Below are positions 15,733 to 23,281 of a DNA stretch of 25,475 bases, piece by piece (the first letter of the stretch is position 1; every line of letters begins with the position of its first letter). The DNA comes from Oscillospiraceae bacterium (GTDB lineage Bacteria; Bacillota; Clostridia; Oscillospirales; Ruminococcaceae), in the NCBI GenBank assembly GCA_016295145.1, contig JAEDLR010000024.1, positions 1 through 25,475 of the forward strand, read 5' to 3'. The notes under the pieces were generated by a model that worked only from the letters and a program-made list of their open reading frames with translations, had not been told where the DNA came from and searched no databases. The position numbers were made by a program, and so were the translations under genes.

Positions 15733-16592
15733 CGTTTCATTTCATCGCCGATGGCAGAAACGATATACTTTGCTACATCGGGATTATTCATAGTATACAG
15801 GTGAATGCCGTCTACACCGTTTTTGATGAGGTCAAGAATCTGTTCGATGGCGTATTCCAGACCTGCCGCCTTCAGCGATGGGGGGTCATTGGCATAGCGT
15901 GCAAGCAGGCGGGAAAGTCTTGCAGGCATACTTGCGCCGCACATGGTTACCATGCGCTCAATGGATTTTTTATTGGTTACAGGCATGATGCCTGCCTCGA
16001 TGGGAACTTGAATGCCTGCAACGGCGGTCAGCTCACGAAAACGGTAAAAGCTGCGGTTATCCAGAAACAACTGTGTAATCAGATGTGAAACGCCTGCATC
16101 CACTTTTTCTTTCAGATGGCGCACATCGTCAAAAGGGTCGGCAGCTTCCGGGTGTCCTTCAGGGTAGCACGCGCCGCAGATATCGAAATCGCCGTGTTCA
16201 CGAATGAAATTGACCAGTTCGCAGGCATAGTGAAACGCATTTTTCGGCTCGATATCCGGATTGCGGTCACCGCGCAGTGCCAGCACATTCTGTATGCCGT
16301 TTTCCTTGAACTGCGAGAGTTTTTCTTTTATGCCCTCCTTGGTATCGTTAATACAGGGGAGATGCGCCATTGACAGGATCCCGTGTTGATTCTGTACCGT
16401 TGCGCAGATCTCACAGGTCGAGGCACCGGGTGTAGAGCCGCCTGCGCCATAGGTTACGCTGATAAAATCAGGGCGCAGGGATTGTAATTCGTTGAGCGTT
16501 TCATAGATGCGTTCAATGGGCGTTGTAGGCTTTGGCGGAAATACTTCAAATGAGAGTACACACTTATTTTCAAACAATGTAATGGCTTTCAT
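15729..16592 (-). CDS. metF: Methylenetetrahydrofolate reductase
   Basis: MetF reduces 5,10-methylene-THF to 5-methyl-THF with FAD, supplying the methyl donor for the MetH encoded two genes downstream. The 287-residue TIM barrel is of normal bacterial length. Motifs: CVLSFEVFPPKP (11-22; Glu16 is the expected catalytic acid), SVTYGAGGST (45-54), MAHLPCINDT (75-84), NVLALRGDRNPD (102-113) and YPEGHPEA (143-150). The ATG at 16592 follows AAAGGAAC. It is 23 nt downstream of ung without a terminator, and its stop overlaps the activator gene. The physiological electron donor (NADH, or ferredoxin/flavin-based) cannot be decided from the sequence; no metV-like partner is adjacent. Confidence 0.96.
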   Translation of the reverse strand: MKAITLFENKCVLSFEVFPPKPTTPIERIYETLNELQSLRPDFISVTYGAGGSTPGASTCEICATVQNQHGILSMAHLPCINDTKEGIKEKLSQFKENGIQNVLALRGDRNPDIEPKNAFHYACELVNFIREHGDFDICGACYPEGHPEAADPFDDVRHLKEKVDAGVSHLITQLFLDNRSFYRFRELTAVAGIQVPIEAGIMPVTNKKSIERMVTMCGASMPARLSRLLARYANDPPSLKAAGLEYAIEQILDLIKNGVDGIHLYTMNNPDVAKYIVSAIGDEMKR

Positions 16593-16615
16593 AATCGTTC
16601 CTTTGTCATAAAGCG

Positions 16616-17263
16616 TTACGGGGCAATGCTCCAGTCAATGGGGGCAATGCCGTTTCTTACGAGGAATGCGTTGGTTTTCGAGAAATGCTTGCAGCCGAAA
16701 AAGCCGTTGAAAGCAGAAAGAGGGCTTGGGTGCGCACAGGTCAGCACGAGATGTTTCGACTCGGTGACACCCCACAGCAGAAATACCACAGGCTGTTCCC
16801 GTTCATTCAGGCGACGGATGACTGCATCGGTGACCTGCTCCCACCCCTTATTGCGATGGCTGTTTGCCTGTCCGGCGCGCACCGTCAGTGCCGCATTGAG
16901 CAGCAGTACACCCTGTTGTGCCCATGCGGTCAGTTCGCCGTGCTTGCCCAGATTATCTACACCGACATCGTCCTTGATCTCCTTGAAGATGTTGATCAGT
17001 GACGGCGGCGGTGCAACACCGCGCCGCACGGAAAAGCTCAGCCCGTGTGCCTGTCCTTCTCCGTGGTAGGGATCCTGCCCGATGATCACTGCTTTCACAT
17101 CGCGGTATGCCGTGTAGCGCAGTGCATTGAAGATATCATACATATTGGGATAAACGGTATGCGTGCGGTATTCCTGTATGAGAAACTGACGCAATTGCTG
17201 ATAATTCTCCGATTGAAATTCATCCGCAAGCAACACATCCCAATCATTTCCGATGTTGACCAT
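16616..17263 (-). CDS. ung: Uracil-DNA glycosylase, family 1
   Basis: Ung excises uracil from DNA, starting base excision repair. The 215 residues contain VIIGQDPYHGEGQAHGLSFS (59-78) with catalytic Asp64, PPPSLINIFKEI (86-97), GVLLLNAALTVRAGQANSH (118-136), VVFLLWG (159-165) and the leucine loop AHPSPLSAFNGFFGCKHFS (177-195) with catalytic His178. Compared with E. coli or human UNG, about ten residues between the WG of strand 4 and the HPSPLS loop (normally carrying an AxxKKxxID-type segment) appear to be missing, while the frame is open on both sides. The ATG overlaps the alr stop as TAATG, and a GGGAG ribosome site lies inside the end of alr, so it is the second gene of the operon. Confidence 0.95.
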   Translation of the reverse strand: MVNIGNDWDVLLADEFQSENYQQLRQFLIQEYRTHTVYPNMYDIFNALRYTAYRDVKAVIIGQDPYHGEGQAHGLSFSVRRGVAPPPSLINIFKEIKDDVGVDNLGKHGELTAWAQQGVLLLNAALTVRAGQANSHRNKGWEQVTDAVIRRLNEREQPVVFLLWGVTESKHLVLTCAHPSPLSAFNGFFGCKHFSKTNAFLVRNGIAPIDWSIAP

Positions 17264-18465
17264 TAGTTTTCTCCCTGCATGAAATTCGTATCTACAAGAT
17301 TATCGGAAACGCCCACCAAGATATCATGGCGTAAGAAGAAACGGGGCACACGTTCGCCAACGGCGCAAACGACTTCATAGTTGATCGTGTCGGTGGAGCG
17401 CGCAATGGCATCCGCAGTGCACAGTCCGGCCTCATCACCGAATACCGTGACGGTATCACCTACTGCGATTTGCGGTGCGTCGGTAATGTCCAACATCAGT
17501 TGATCCATGCAGACCCTGCCCACCAGCGGGCAAAGAGAATCACGAATGAGCATTTTGCATTCGCCCTTTGCATTGGCGCGCCAGAAACCGTCTGCATAGC
17601 CGATGGGTACCGTTGCAATGATTCGATCGCTGTCCGCAGTATAGGTACGGCCGTAGCTAATCGTATCACCCTTGTGAATGGTTTTGATATGTGAGATTAC
17701 GGATTTTAGTGCCATAACCGGACGCAGCGGCGGCAAGTTGCGCACCTGTGCCGAGGGTGCCAGACCATACAGCACAATTCCTGCGCGAACCATATCCAGA
17801 TGATACTCCGGATGGTCAAAAATCGCGGCACTGTTTGCGCAGTGGCGCAGCGCAAATGTAATGCCCTTTGCCTGTAAGCGATGGATGGCATCCATAAATG
17901 CAGTGAATTGTTTCTTGGTAAAGACATCGCCGTCAGCACCTTCATCTGCCGAAGCGAAATGTGTAAAGATTCCCTCGGGTATCAGACACGGCGATTTGCA
18001 TACGGCAAATGCATCAGAAAGTTCCGAGTGGTTATCGTGATGCTGAAAACCGATGCGCCCCATGCCGCTGTCGATTTTAATATGAATCATCAGCCGTACA
18101 CCCGATGCCATTGCAGCCTGAGAAAGCGCTTCTCCGTAGCTGCGCGAGTATACACATTGTGAAATACGGTGTTCTGCGAGCAGTGCAGCACATTCAGGGG
18201 GCGTATAGCCCAGAATCAGAATGGGCAGCGTGATATCGTGCTTGCGCAGTTGCAATGCCTCCTCCAGATTGGAGACAGCAAGCCAGTCCGCGCCAAGAGA
18301 AGTATACAGCTGTGCAAAGCGCACTGCATTATGACCGTAGCCATTTGCTTTGATGACACAGCAGATTTTTGTTTCGGGGGTAACTTGTTCGCGCACTTTT
18401 TCGTAGTTCCATGCGGCATGTTCCAGATTGATCTCCGCCCAGGTGCGCTTCCGGATTCCGTTCAT
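17263..18465 (-). CDS. alr: Alanine racemase
   Basis: Alr is the PLP enzyme that interconverts L- and D-alanine for peptidoglycan synthesis. The 400-residue length is standard. Lys39 in CVIKANGYGHNAV (36-48) is the PLP Schiff-base lysine; KIDSGMGRIGF (130-140) holds the Arg that contacts the cofactor; HCANSAAIF (208-216) and VRAGIVLYGLAPS (226-238) are typical; Tyr271 in DTISYGRTYTA corresponds to the second catalytic base, followed by VPIGYADGF. The N-terminus RKRTWAEINLEHAAWNYEKV is canonical. The ATG has GGAAAGGAAG upstream and a promoter at 18504-18532. It is the first gene of the six-gene operon alr-ung-metF-activator-metH-dtd. In many Firmicutes alr sits near cell-wall or toxin-antitoxin genes, so this context is less usual. 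Confidence 0.97.
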   Translation of the reverse strand: MNGIRKRTWAEINLEHAAWNYEKVREQVTPETKICCVIKANGYGHNAVRFAQLYTSLGADWLAVSNLEEALQLRKHDITLPILILGYTPPECAALLAEHRISQCVYSRSYGEALSQAAMASGVRLMIHIKIDSGMGRIGFQHHDNHSELSDAFAVCKSPCLIPEGIFTHFASADEGADGDVFTKKQFTAFMDAIHRLQAKGITFALRHCANSAAIFDHPEYHLDMVRAGIVLYGLAPSAQVRNLPPLRPVMALKSVISHIKTIHKGDTISYGRTYTADSDRIIATVPIGYADGFWRANAKGECKMLIRDSLCPLVGRVCMDQLMLDITDAPQIAVGDTVTVFGDEAGLCTADAIARSTDTINYEVVCAVGERVPRFFLRHDILVGVSDNLVDTNFMQGEN

Positions 18466-18503
18466 AAGCTGTCTTCCTTTCCGTAAAATGCATACTTTAA
18501 TAC

Positions 18504-18532
18504 ATTATAACATAAATATCCTGCTTTGTAAA
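18504..18532 (-). promoter_or_regulatory. Sigma-A promoter of the alr operon
   Basis: On the minus strand TTTACA (18532-18527), a 17-bp spacer and TATAAT (18509-18504) point into alr, about 38 nt ahead of its start codon. It is the only strong promoter seen for the operon. The remainder of the 18466-18678 gap contains no gene. Confidence 0.85.
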
Positions 18533-18636
18533 GCTTTTTTCGGGATTCATTACCCTTGGCATTGCGGCACAGGGTGTGTTGATGTACGAAAGCATGGTTG
18601 TTCTTGGTTTTTTGTCGGCGATGACCTGTAAAAGAT

Positions 18637-18676
18637 GGAAACGCCCTCTCCGACACTGCATCGGGAGGGCGTTTCC
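18637..18676 (-). terminator. Long hairpin after the XRE regulator gene
   Basis: GGAAACGCCCTC (18637-18648) pairs with GAGGGCGTTTCC (18665-18676); after one bulged T the stem continues with CCGA/TCGG (18650-18653, 18661-18664), giving 16 pairs and a 7-nt loop. It lies 2 nt beyond the stop of the minus-strand regulator. The minus-strand tail ATCTTTTAC is only moderately T-rich; a terminator or an mRNA 3'-end stabiliser is likely. Confidence 0.7.
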
Positions 18677-18678
18677 GC

Positions 18679-19560
18679 TCACTTCACATTGTTTTTGTAG
18701 GTGTCGTTTGTAAAGTAAGGTTTTGTTCGTTGACCTGTCTGATAGTTATAGCTGCAAGGCTGGTGCAGCAGCGTGTGTGTAAAGGTGATAAACTGTACAA
18801 AATTGTGCTGTGTGATACACTGGTAGATCTTTTCTTCGCTGGCACCTTTGTTGTAATTTGCCTGCCAGATAAACTTTCGCCTCAACATCTCATCAATGAT
18901 CTCTTTGCTGTGTGCTTCGTTGATGCCAAGTTCCTGCGTCAATGTCCTTTCGTTGAAAAACATGGTGGATGGTCTGCTATGTGAAAAATACACGACACGT
19001 AGGGCATCAGGCATGGCGAGAAAACGGAACAATTCTACCATTTGTTCATCGTATGCAAGCACCTTGTCGTATCCGTTTTTGGGTTCTGACATCAACAAAA
19101 AATAGTACAGATTATCAGGCAATCTACTTTGGAAGAAGCCGCAATCAAAGTCGCCCTGCGAGAAAGTTTCCCAAGTTTCGGCATCACGAACAGCCTGTTC
19201 CAACGGGCGATATTCATCGCAACCGCAAGTGCCCATAGCAAATGCGCGGCAAATTTCTTTCATCAATTCCAAACATCCGCTGTATGGATCGTCTTCTGTA
19301 TCGTATCGAATGGCGGCTCTGGTGGCTTCCAGAACCTGCTGTGGAAGAGATACCTCTTTTTTGCCGATGCCGAATAGTGTATCAATGGTGACACCCAGTG
19401 CATTTGCAATGGCAGGCAGCAAGGAAGCGTCCGGGTAACTGGAGATCTCCCATTTGGATACCGCCTGTGTGGATACGCCGACTTTGGCGGCGAGCTGTTC
19501 CTGTGTCATACCGCAGGCTTTGCGTGCAGTTTTGATTTGTATATTGAAGTTGTTTTCCAT
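18679..19560 (-). CDS. XRE-family transcriptional regulator with unknown C-terminal domain
   Basis: The 293-residue product has an N-terminal Cro/C1-type helix-turn-helix (about 8-64): IKTARKACGMTQEQLAAKVG, VSTQAVSKWEISSYPDASLL and ALGVTIDTLFG are the classic helices of the HTH_3 family. Residues 65-293 are not recognised. They include a Cys-containing stretch (CRAFAMGTCGCDEY), a segment resembling a winged-helix dimer region (TLTQELGINEAHSKEIIDEM, then RRKFIWQANY), and a polar tail. The ATG at 19560 has GGGAGG upstream and its own sigma-A promoter at 19593-19621. It is monocistronic, between divergent or oppositely oriented neighbours, with the S1-domain gene on the other side of a 283-bp gap. 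The target genes and ligand are unknown; autoregulation would be typical. Confidence 0.88.
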   Translation of the reverse strand: MENNFNIQIKTARKACGMTQEQLAAKVGVSTQAVSKWEISSYPDASLLPAIANALGVTIDTLFGIGKKEVSLPQQVLEATRAAIRYDTEDDPYSGCLELMKEICRAFAMGTCGCDEYRPLEQAVRDAETWETFSQGDFDCGFFQSRLPDNLYYFLLMSEPKNGYDKVLAYDEQMVELFRFLAMPDALRVVYFSHSRPSTMFFNERTLTQELGINEAHSKEIIDEMLRRKFIWQANYNKGASEEKIYQCITQHNFVQFITFTHTLLHQPCSYNYQTGQRTKPYFTNDTYKNNVK

Positions 19561-19592
19561 GGTGGTTCCTCCCTTTTCAAATTTGTGTCATC

Positions 19593-19621
19593 ATTATAAC
19601 ACAATCTGTGGTTGATAACAA
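19593..19621 (-). promoter_or_regulatory. Sigma-A promoter of the XRE regulator gene
   Basis: On the minus strand TTGTTA (19621-19616), a 17-bp spacer and TATAAT (19598-19593) lie about 30 nt ahead of the start codon. The same hexamers and spacing are used by rlmB. The remaining gap to the S1-domain gene (19622-19843) shows no gene and only a weak plus-strand promoter candidate (TTCATA, TAGGAT, 18-bp spacer, near 19740-19770). Confidence 0.8.
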
Positions 19622-19843
19622 GTCCGTAAAACGATAGAAAATCAACCGCCAGTTGCAAATGCGGCTGCAATTCCTGCCTGGTTGATTCGACAAAAAACGC
19701 AACTAAATTTTCGCCCATGAAAGATTTTTTTCGATTCTGTTCATAACCGCATTTTCATCAGCATAGGATAGTAAAGCATAGTGCATCCCCTTGGGACGCC
19801 GTGCGACAAAAATACATCTGAACAAAAGCTGATGGAGGTCGAA

Positions 19844-20779
19844 ATGAATCAAACCAATTGTTATCTGCCGGAGGGCTGCCTGATAGATTCAGCCCGAAAC
19901 CATGCCGCATTGCAATCGGAGGCTGCCCTGCGTGAGGCAATGCAAAGTGGTCAGCGTCTGGAAGCCCGTGTGCGCGTCTGTGATGGTGGGCATAATCTTC
20001 ATGTGGATCTGCCCTGTATGCACGGCATGATTCCACGGGTGGAGGGCGCATTGGGCATCGAGGACGGTTCAACGCGGGATATTGCGCTGATTTCAAAGGT
20101 GAACAAACCCGTTTGTTTCTCTGTGATGCGAATTGAAAAGGACGCAAACGGCGCACCGATGGCGGTGCTTTCCCGTCGTATACAGCAGGAACAGTGCCGT
20201 GATGGATACATCAATCATCTGCGCCCCGGGGATATCATTCCTGCGAGAGTCACGCATCTTGCACCTTTTGGCTGCTTTGTGGATATCGGTTGCGGTGTGC
20301 CGTCACTGATTCCCATTGATGCCATTTCGGTTTCGCGTATCTCCCATCCCTCAGACCGCTTTTATATCGGGCAGGAGATCCGTGTTGTGGTCAAGGGCTT
20401 TGAAAACGGCCGTGTGCTGCTTTCCCATAAGGAATTGCTTGGCACATGGGCAGAAAACGCCGCTTGCTTTTCCGCAGGGGAAACCGTTGCAGGCATTGTG
20501 CGCTCCGTGGAGGATTATGGTATTTTTGTGGAACTTGCACCGAATCTTGCGGGCCTTGCCGATCTTCGCGCCGGGATTCGTCCGGGACAGCATGCCAGTG
20601 TCTATATCAAAAGCATTGTTCCGGAGCGCATGAAGATCAAGCTTGCCATTGTAGATGTCTTTGAGGAGGAGCATACGCCTACGCCACTGCATTATTTCAT
20701 AGATGCAGACCATATGGATTCGTGGGTTTATACACTGCCCCTTGCCAAACGGCAGATCATTACTGATTTTACCGCATAA
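19844..20779 (+). CDS. S1 RNA-binding domain protein, three S1-like repeats
   Basis: The 311-residue product carries OB-fold S1 repeats that bind single-stranded RNA. Repeat 1 (about 36-112) is degenerate and tied to a family-typical N-terminus (EARVRVCDGGHNLHVDLP, GMIPRVEG). Repeat 2 (about 127-198) is clear: LRPGDIIPARVTHLAPFGCF, VDIGCGVPSLIPI and VLLSHKELLGTW. Repeat 3 (about 212-270): GETVAGIVRSVEDYGIFVEL, AGLADL and IKLAIVDV. Residues 275-311 are an unassigned tail (LHYFIDADHMDSWVY...). It is shorter than ribosomal protein S1 and has too few repeats to be a full RpsA; it resembles the short S1-like proteins of Clostridia. The start at 19844 has GGAGG 5 nt upstream; upstream in-frame Mets lack this. 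It is followed by a strong terminator. The role (translation or RNA turnover) is unknown. Confidence 0.88.
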   Translation: MNQTNCYLPEGCLIDSARNHAALQSEAALREAMQSGQRLEARVRVCDGGHNLHVDLPCMHGMIPRVEGALGIEDGSTRDIALISKVNKPVCFSVMRIEKDANGAPMAVLSRRIQQEQCRDGYINHLRPGDIIPARVTHLAPFGCFVDIGCGVPSLIPIDAISVSRISHPSDRFYIGQEIRVVVKGFENGRVLLSHKELLGTWAENAACFSAGETVAGIVRSVEDYGIFVELAPNLAGLADLRAGIRPGQHASVYIKSIVPERMKIKLAIVDVFEEEHTPTPLHYFIDADHMDSWVYTLPLAKRQIITDFTA

Positions 20780-20782
20780 GTG

Positions 20783-20819
20783 AAAACCGTACAGTTCATG
20801 GTGGACTGTACGGTTTTTT
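20783..20819 (+). terminator. Rho-independent terminator after the S1-domain gene
   Basis: A perfect 13-bp stem AAAACCGTACAGT (20783-20795) / ACTGTACGGTTTT (20805-20817) with a 9-nt loop and a run of six T; it starts 3 nt after the stop codon. Confidence 0.95.
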
Positions 20820-20849
20820 GCATTAGGATACAATATATCATATTCACAG

Positions 20850-20873
20850 CAGAAAATGACATTGCATTTTCTG
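20850..20873. promoter_or_regulatory. Operator-like perfect inverted repeat over the regulator promoter
   Basis: CAGAAAATG (20850-20858) and CATTTTCTG (20865-20873) are perfect 9-bp inverted arms separated by ACATTG. The right half covers most of the -35 hexamer (20862-20867), the usual place for a repressor site. It is not followed by a T-run, so it is not a terminator. The protein that binds it is unknown; the gene it controls encodes a DNA-binding regulator, so autoregulation is the simplest idea. Confidence 0.65.
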
Positions 20874-20890
20874 ACTTTTGACGGTATAAT
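20862..20890 (+). promoter_or_regulatory. Sigma-A promoter of the sensor/AraC regulator gene
   Basis: TTGCAT (20862-20867), a 17-bp spacer and TATAAT (20885-20890) predict a start near 20897. This lies after the upstream in-frame ATG at 20895 and so supports the start codon at 20937. Confidence 0.82.
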
Positions 20891-20936
20891 TTAGATGTAT
20901 TCTGATATAGGACTGATTGAGAGCAAAGGTGATACT

Positions 20937-23222
20937 ATGAGCAAACTGTATGCAGACCATGCCGCTGGTGCGATTGGCGTGTTGATACCCGAGGTGGTCA
21001 GCGCGCTGAATGATGAGTTGCTGCGCGGTATTCATGAAGCAGCGCGCATCTTAGGGTACGATGTGCTGATCTTTACAGATACCTATAATCCTGTGGATGC
21101 AATTGACGATAACCAAACCCTGAATGCACTGCATAATATCTATCAGCTTGCCGTAAGGGGGGATCTCAGCGGTATTCTGTTTGCTTCCGGATGCTTTGGC
21201 AGCAGCGAACGCCGTATGCAGATCCATCATCTGTTGGAGCAGGCTTCTGTGCCCTGTCTGGTGCTGGAGGAGGAATGTGAGCATCTGCCGTATCTCTTCC
21301 CACCGGAGGAGAATAGCATTTATGCGATTACTTCGCATCTCATTCGTGCGCATCGTTGCAAAGATATTCTTTGTCTGACAGGTCCCGAGGGAGCGCATAT
21401 CACCAAGAGCCGTACCGCAGGCTTTGTGCGCGCCATGCATGATGCGAATCTACCCTGTACCGATCGTAATATTATCTACGGTGATTTGTGGAAGGAGAAG
21501 CCCCGTCAGCTCGCAATGGATCTGGTGCAGGGGAGAAGGGCGATGCCGGATGCCATTGTGTGTATCAGTGACCCTATGGCAATTTCTCTGTGCGATACCT
21601 TGCAGGAATACGGTATATCCGTTCCCGACATTGTCCGCATCACCGGCTATGACGGTACATGGCATTCCTCTATGCATAATCCTACGATCACTACGGTAGC
21701 GGGACATGAGCGTCAGCTTGGTGTGATGGCTGTCAATCAATTGTATACCATGATGACCGGTATGCAAAGCCCCGTGCCAGTGCCGCAGCAATCCATCCGA
21801 TACGGTTGCAGCTGCGGATGTGGCGGGTCTGTCGGCGCAGGTGTGCAGCATGATGCCGACCGTTATGACCCATATGTGGTGAATATCATGCAGCATTATA
21901 CCCGCCGCAGAGTGCATATGATATCTGATTATGTTTTGCGTCTGGCAGAATGTACAAGCTTCGATTCTCTGTTTCTCAATATCGACAGCTACGGCTATAT
22001 TCTCGAAAACTGGGAGTGGATGGACATCTGCTTGTGCGAGGACTGGACTTGCGATTTTGAAGATCATCAGCGTTACCGTCGAAGCGGGTTTTCAGACAGA
22101 ATGTACTTAGCACTTTCCAAACGGCATATTCGCAATAACGAGGGCAGATATTATTTCCCGACCAATTCGTTGCTGCCTGCTTTGCATCAGCCCCATACGC
22201 CGCGACTGGTGCTGTTCACATCCCTGCATTATGATGACCAGATCTTTGGCTACATCGCCACAGCCTATCAGGACATGGATCAGATCTGCATTGATGAGCA
22301 TTATCTGAATTGGTGTCAGGCTGTTGCAAACGGACTGTATACCCTCCAGAATAAAATGTATCAGGATTATGTCCGCCGCCAGATCAATCAGCTTTCTGTA
22401 CATGATCCCACCACTGGTCTATACAATAAGCGCGGTTTGATGGAGCAATTGCCCGATCTGCTTTCCATGCTGCAAAGCGATCAAACCGAATGCTTCTGTA
22501 TGTTGATTACCACGACCGAACGCATGATCGGTCAGCTTTCGGACGGCATTGACAGCGCGCTGCTGCTTGCCAATGCGCTGCGTCTTTCCGCAGACGAAAA
22601 AGAGCTGACCGCGCGACTGAAGCCCTCTGTATTTTTGGTGATCGTGCCGTTGGCACCGGATGAGACCGCAGAGCACTATAAGCAGCGCCGTGTTGCACTG
22701 CTTGAGAATCAGCGTGCACAGTTACAGGGCGAACACAGCATGGCTCATCACCCGGAGTATTTGATCCACTATAATGCGGCAACCTTTACACGGCTCAGTG
22801 AGATGGAATCGCATATTGAAGCCATGCTCAGTACCATGGAAGAAGCCATTGATGAGAATACTATGAGTGGCGCAGATTATCGCAAACAGTTGTTGCAGCT
22901 TCGCAATGAAATCTATACGAATCCGCAGTATGAGTGGGGGATTCCAAGCATTGCCCAGAGCATTGGTATCAGTGTGGGGTATTTTCATCACCTATATAAG
23001 CGGATGTTCGGTATCGGCTGCCGCGATGATGTGATTGCAGCGCGTATGGAAAAGGCAAAACGCCTGTTGCTCTCCACCGATATGCGCGTTCAGGAGATCG
23101 CAGAAAAGTGCGGCTACCAGAATCAGAGCCACTTTATGCGGCAATTCAAGCAAAAACACGATATCTCCGCCATACAGTATCGCAAGGGGCACCGCAAAAA
23201 GGAACAGACAAAAACGATATAA
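20937..23222 (+). CDS. Chimeric regulator: LacI-like sensor, degenerate GGDEF, AraC-type DNA-binding domain
   Basis: The 761-residue cytosolic protein fuses three modules. Residues about 10-290 form a LacI/periplasmic-binding-protein sensor (AGAIGVLIPEVVSALNDELL, DILCLTGPEGAHITKSRTAG, PDAIVCISDPMAISLCDTLQ, VRITGYDG) but with no LacI helix-turn-helix in front. Residues about 310-480 are an unrecognised linker, possibly GAF-like. Residues about 483-645 begin like a GGDEF domain (SVHDPTTGLYNKRG, 487-500), yet the catalytic GGDEF position reads KPSVF (562-566), so cyclic-di-GMP synthesis is not expected. Residues about 655-755 are an AraC/XylS double helix-turn-helix (SIAQSIGISVGYFHHLYKRM; VQEIAEKCGYQNQSHFMRQF). 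It probably senses a sugar-like ligand and regulates carbohydrate genes, but no target gene is adjacent. The start at 20937 has AAAGG 7 nt upstream. Confidence 0.9.
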   Translation: MSKLYADHAAGAIGVLIPEVVSALNDELLRGIHEAARILGYDVLIFTDTYNPVDAIDDNQTLNALHNIYQLAVRGDLSGILFASGCFGSSERRMQIHHLLEQASVPCLVLEEECEHLPYLFPPEENSIYAITSHLIRAHRCKDILCLTGPEGAHITKSRTAGFVRAMHDANLPCTDRNIIYGDLWKEKPRQLAMDLVQGRRAMPDAIVCISDPMAISLCDTLQEYGISVPDIVRITGYDGTWHSSMHNPTITTVAGHERQLGVMAVNQLYTMMTGMQSPVPVPQQSIRYGCSCGCGGSVGAGVQHDADRYDPYVVNIMQHYTRRRVHMISDYVLRLAECTSFDSLFLNIDSYGYILENWEWMDICLCEDWTCDFEDHQRYRRSGFSDRMYLALSKRHIRNNEGRYYFPTNSLLPALHQPHTPRLVLFTSLHYDDQIFGYIATAYQDMDQICIDEHYLNWCQAVANGLYTLQNKMYQDYVRRQINQLSVHDPTTGLYNKRGLMEQLPDLLSMLQSDQTECFCMLITTTERMIGQLSDGIDSALLLANALRLSADEKELTARLKPSVFLVIVPLAPDETAEHYKQRRVALLENQRAQLQGEHSMAHHPEYLIHYNAATFTRLSEMESHIEAMLSTMEEAIDENTMSGADYRKQLLQLRNEIYTNPQYEWGIPSIAQSIGISVGYFHHLYKRMFGIGCRDDVIAARMEKAKRLLLSTDMRVQEIAEKCGYQNQSHFMRQFKQKHDISAIQYRKGHRKKEQTKTI

Positions 23223-23234
23223 GTTACCGAAAGC

Positions 23235-23273
23235 AAAAAAACACCGCTGATATATGCAATGTCAGCGGTGTTT
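23235..23273 (-). terminator. Rho-independent terminator after rnfD (bidirectional)
   Basis: AAACACCGCTGA (23239-23250) and TCAGCGGTGTTT (23262-23273) form a perfect 12-bp stem. On the minus strand it is followed by a run of seven T, ending the rnf transcript 9 nt after rnfD; on the plus strand the TTTGGATTT tail could also stop the regulator gene. Confidence 0.92.
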
Positions 23274-23281
23274 GGATTTCT

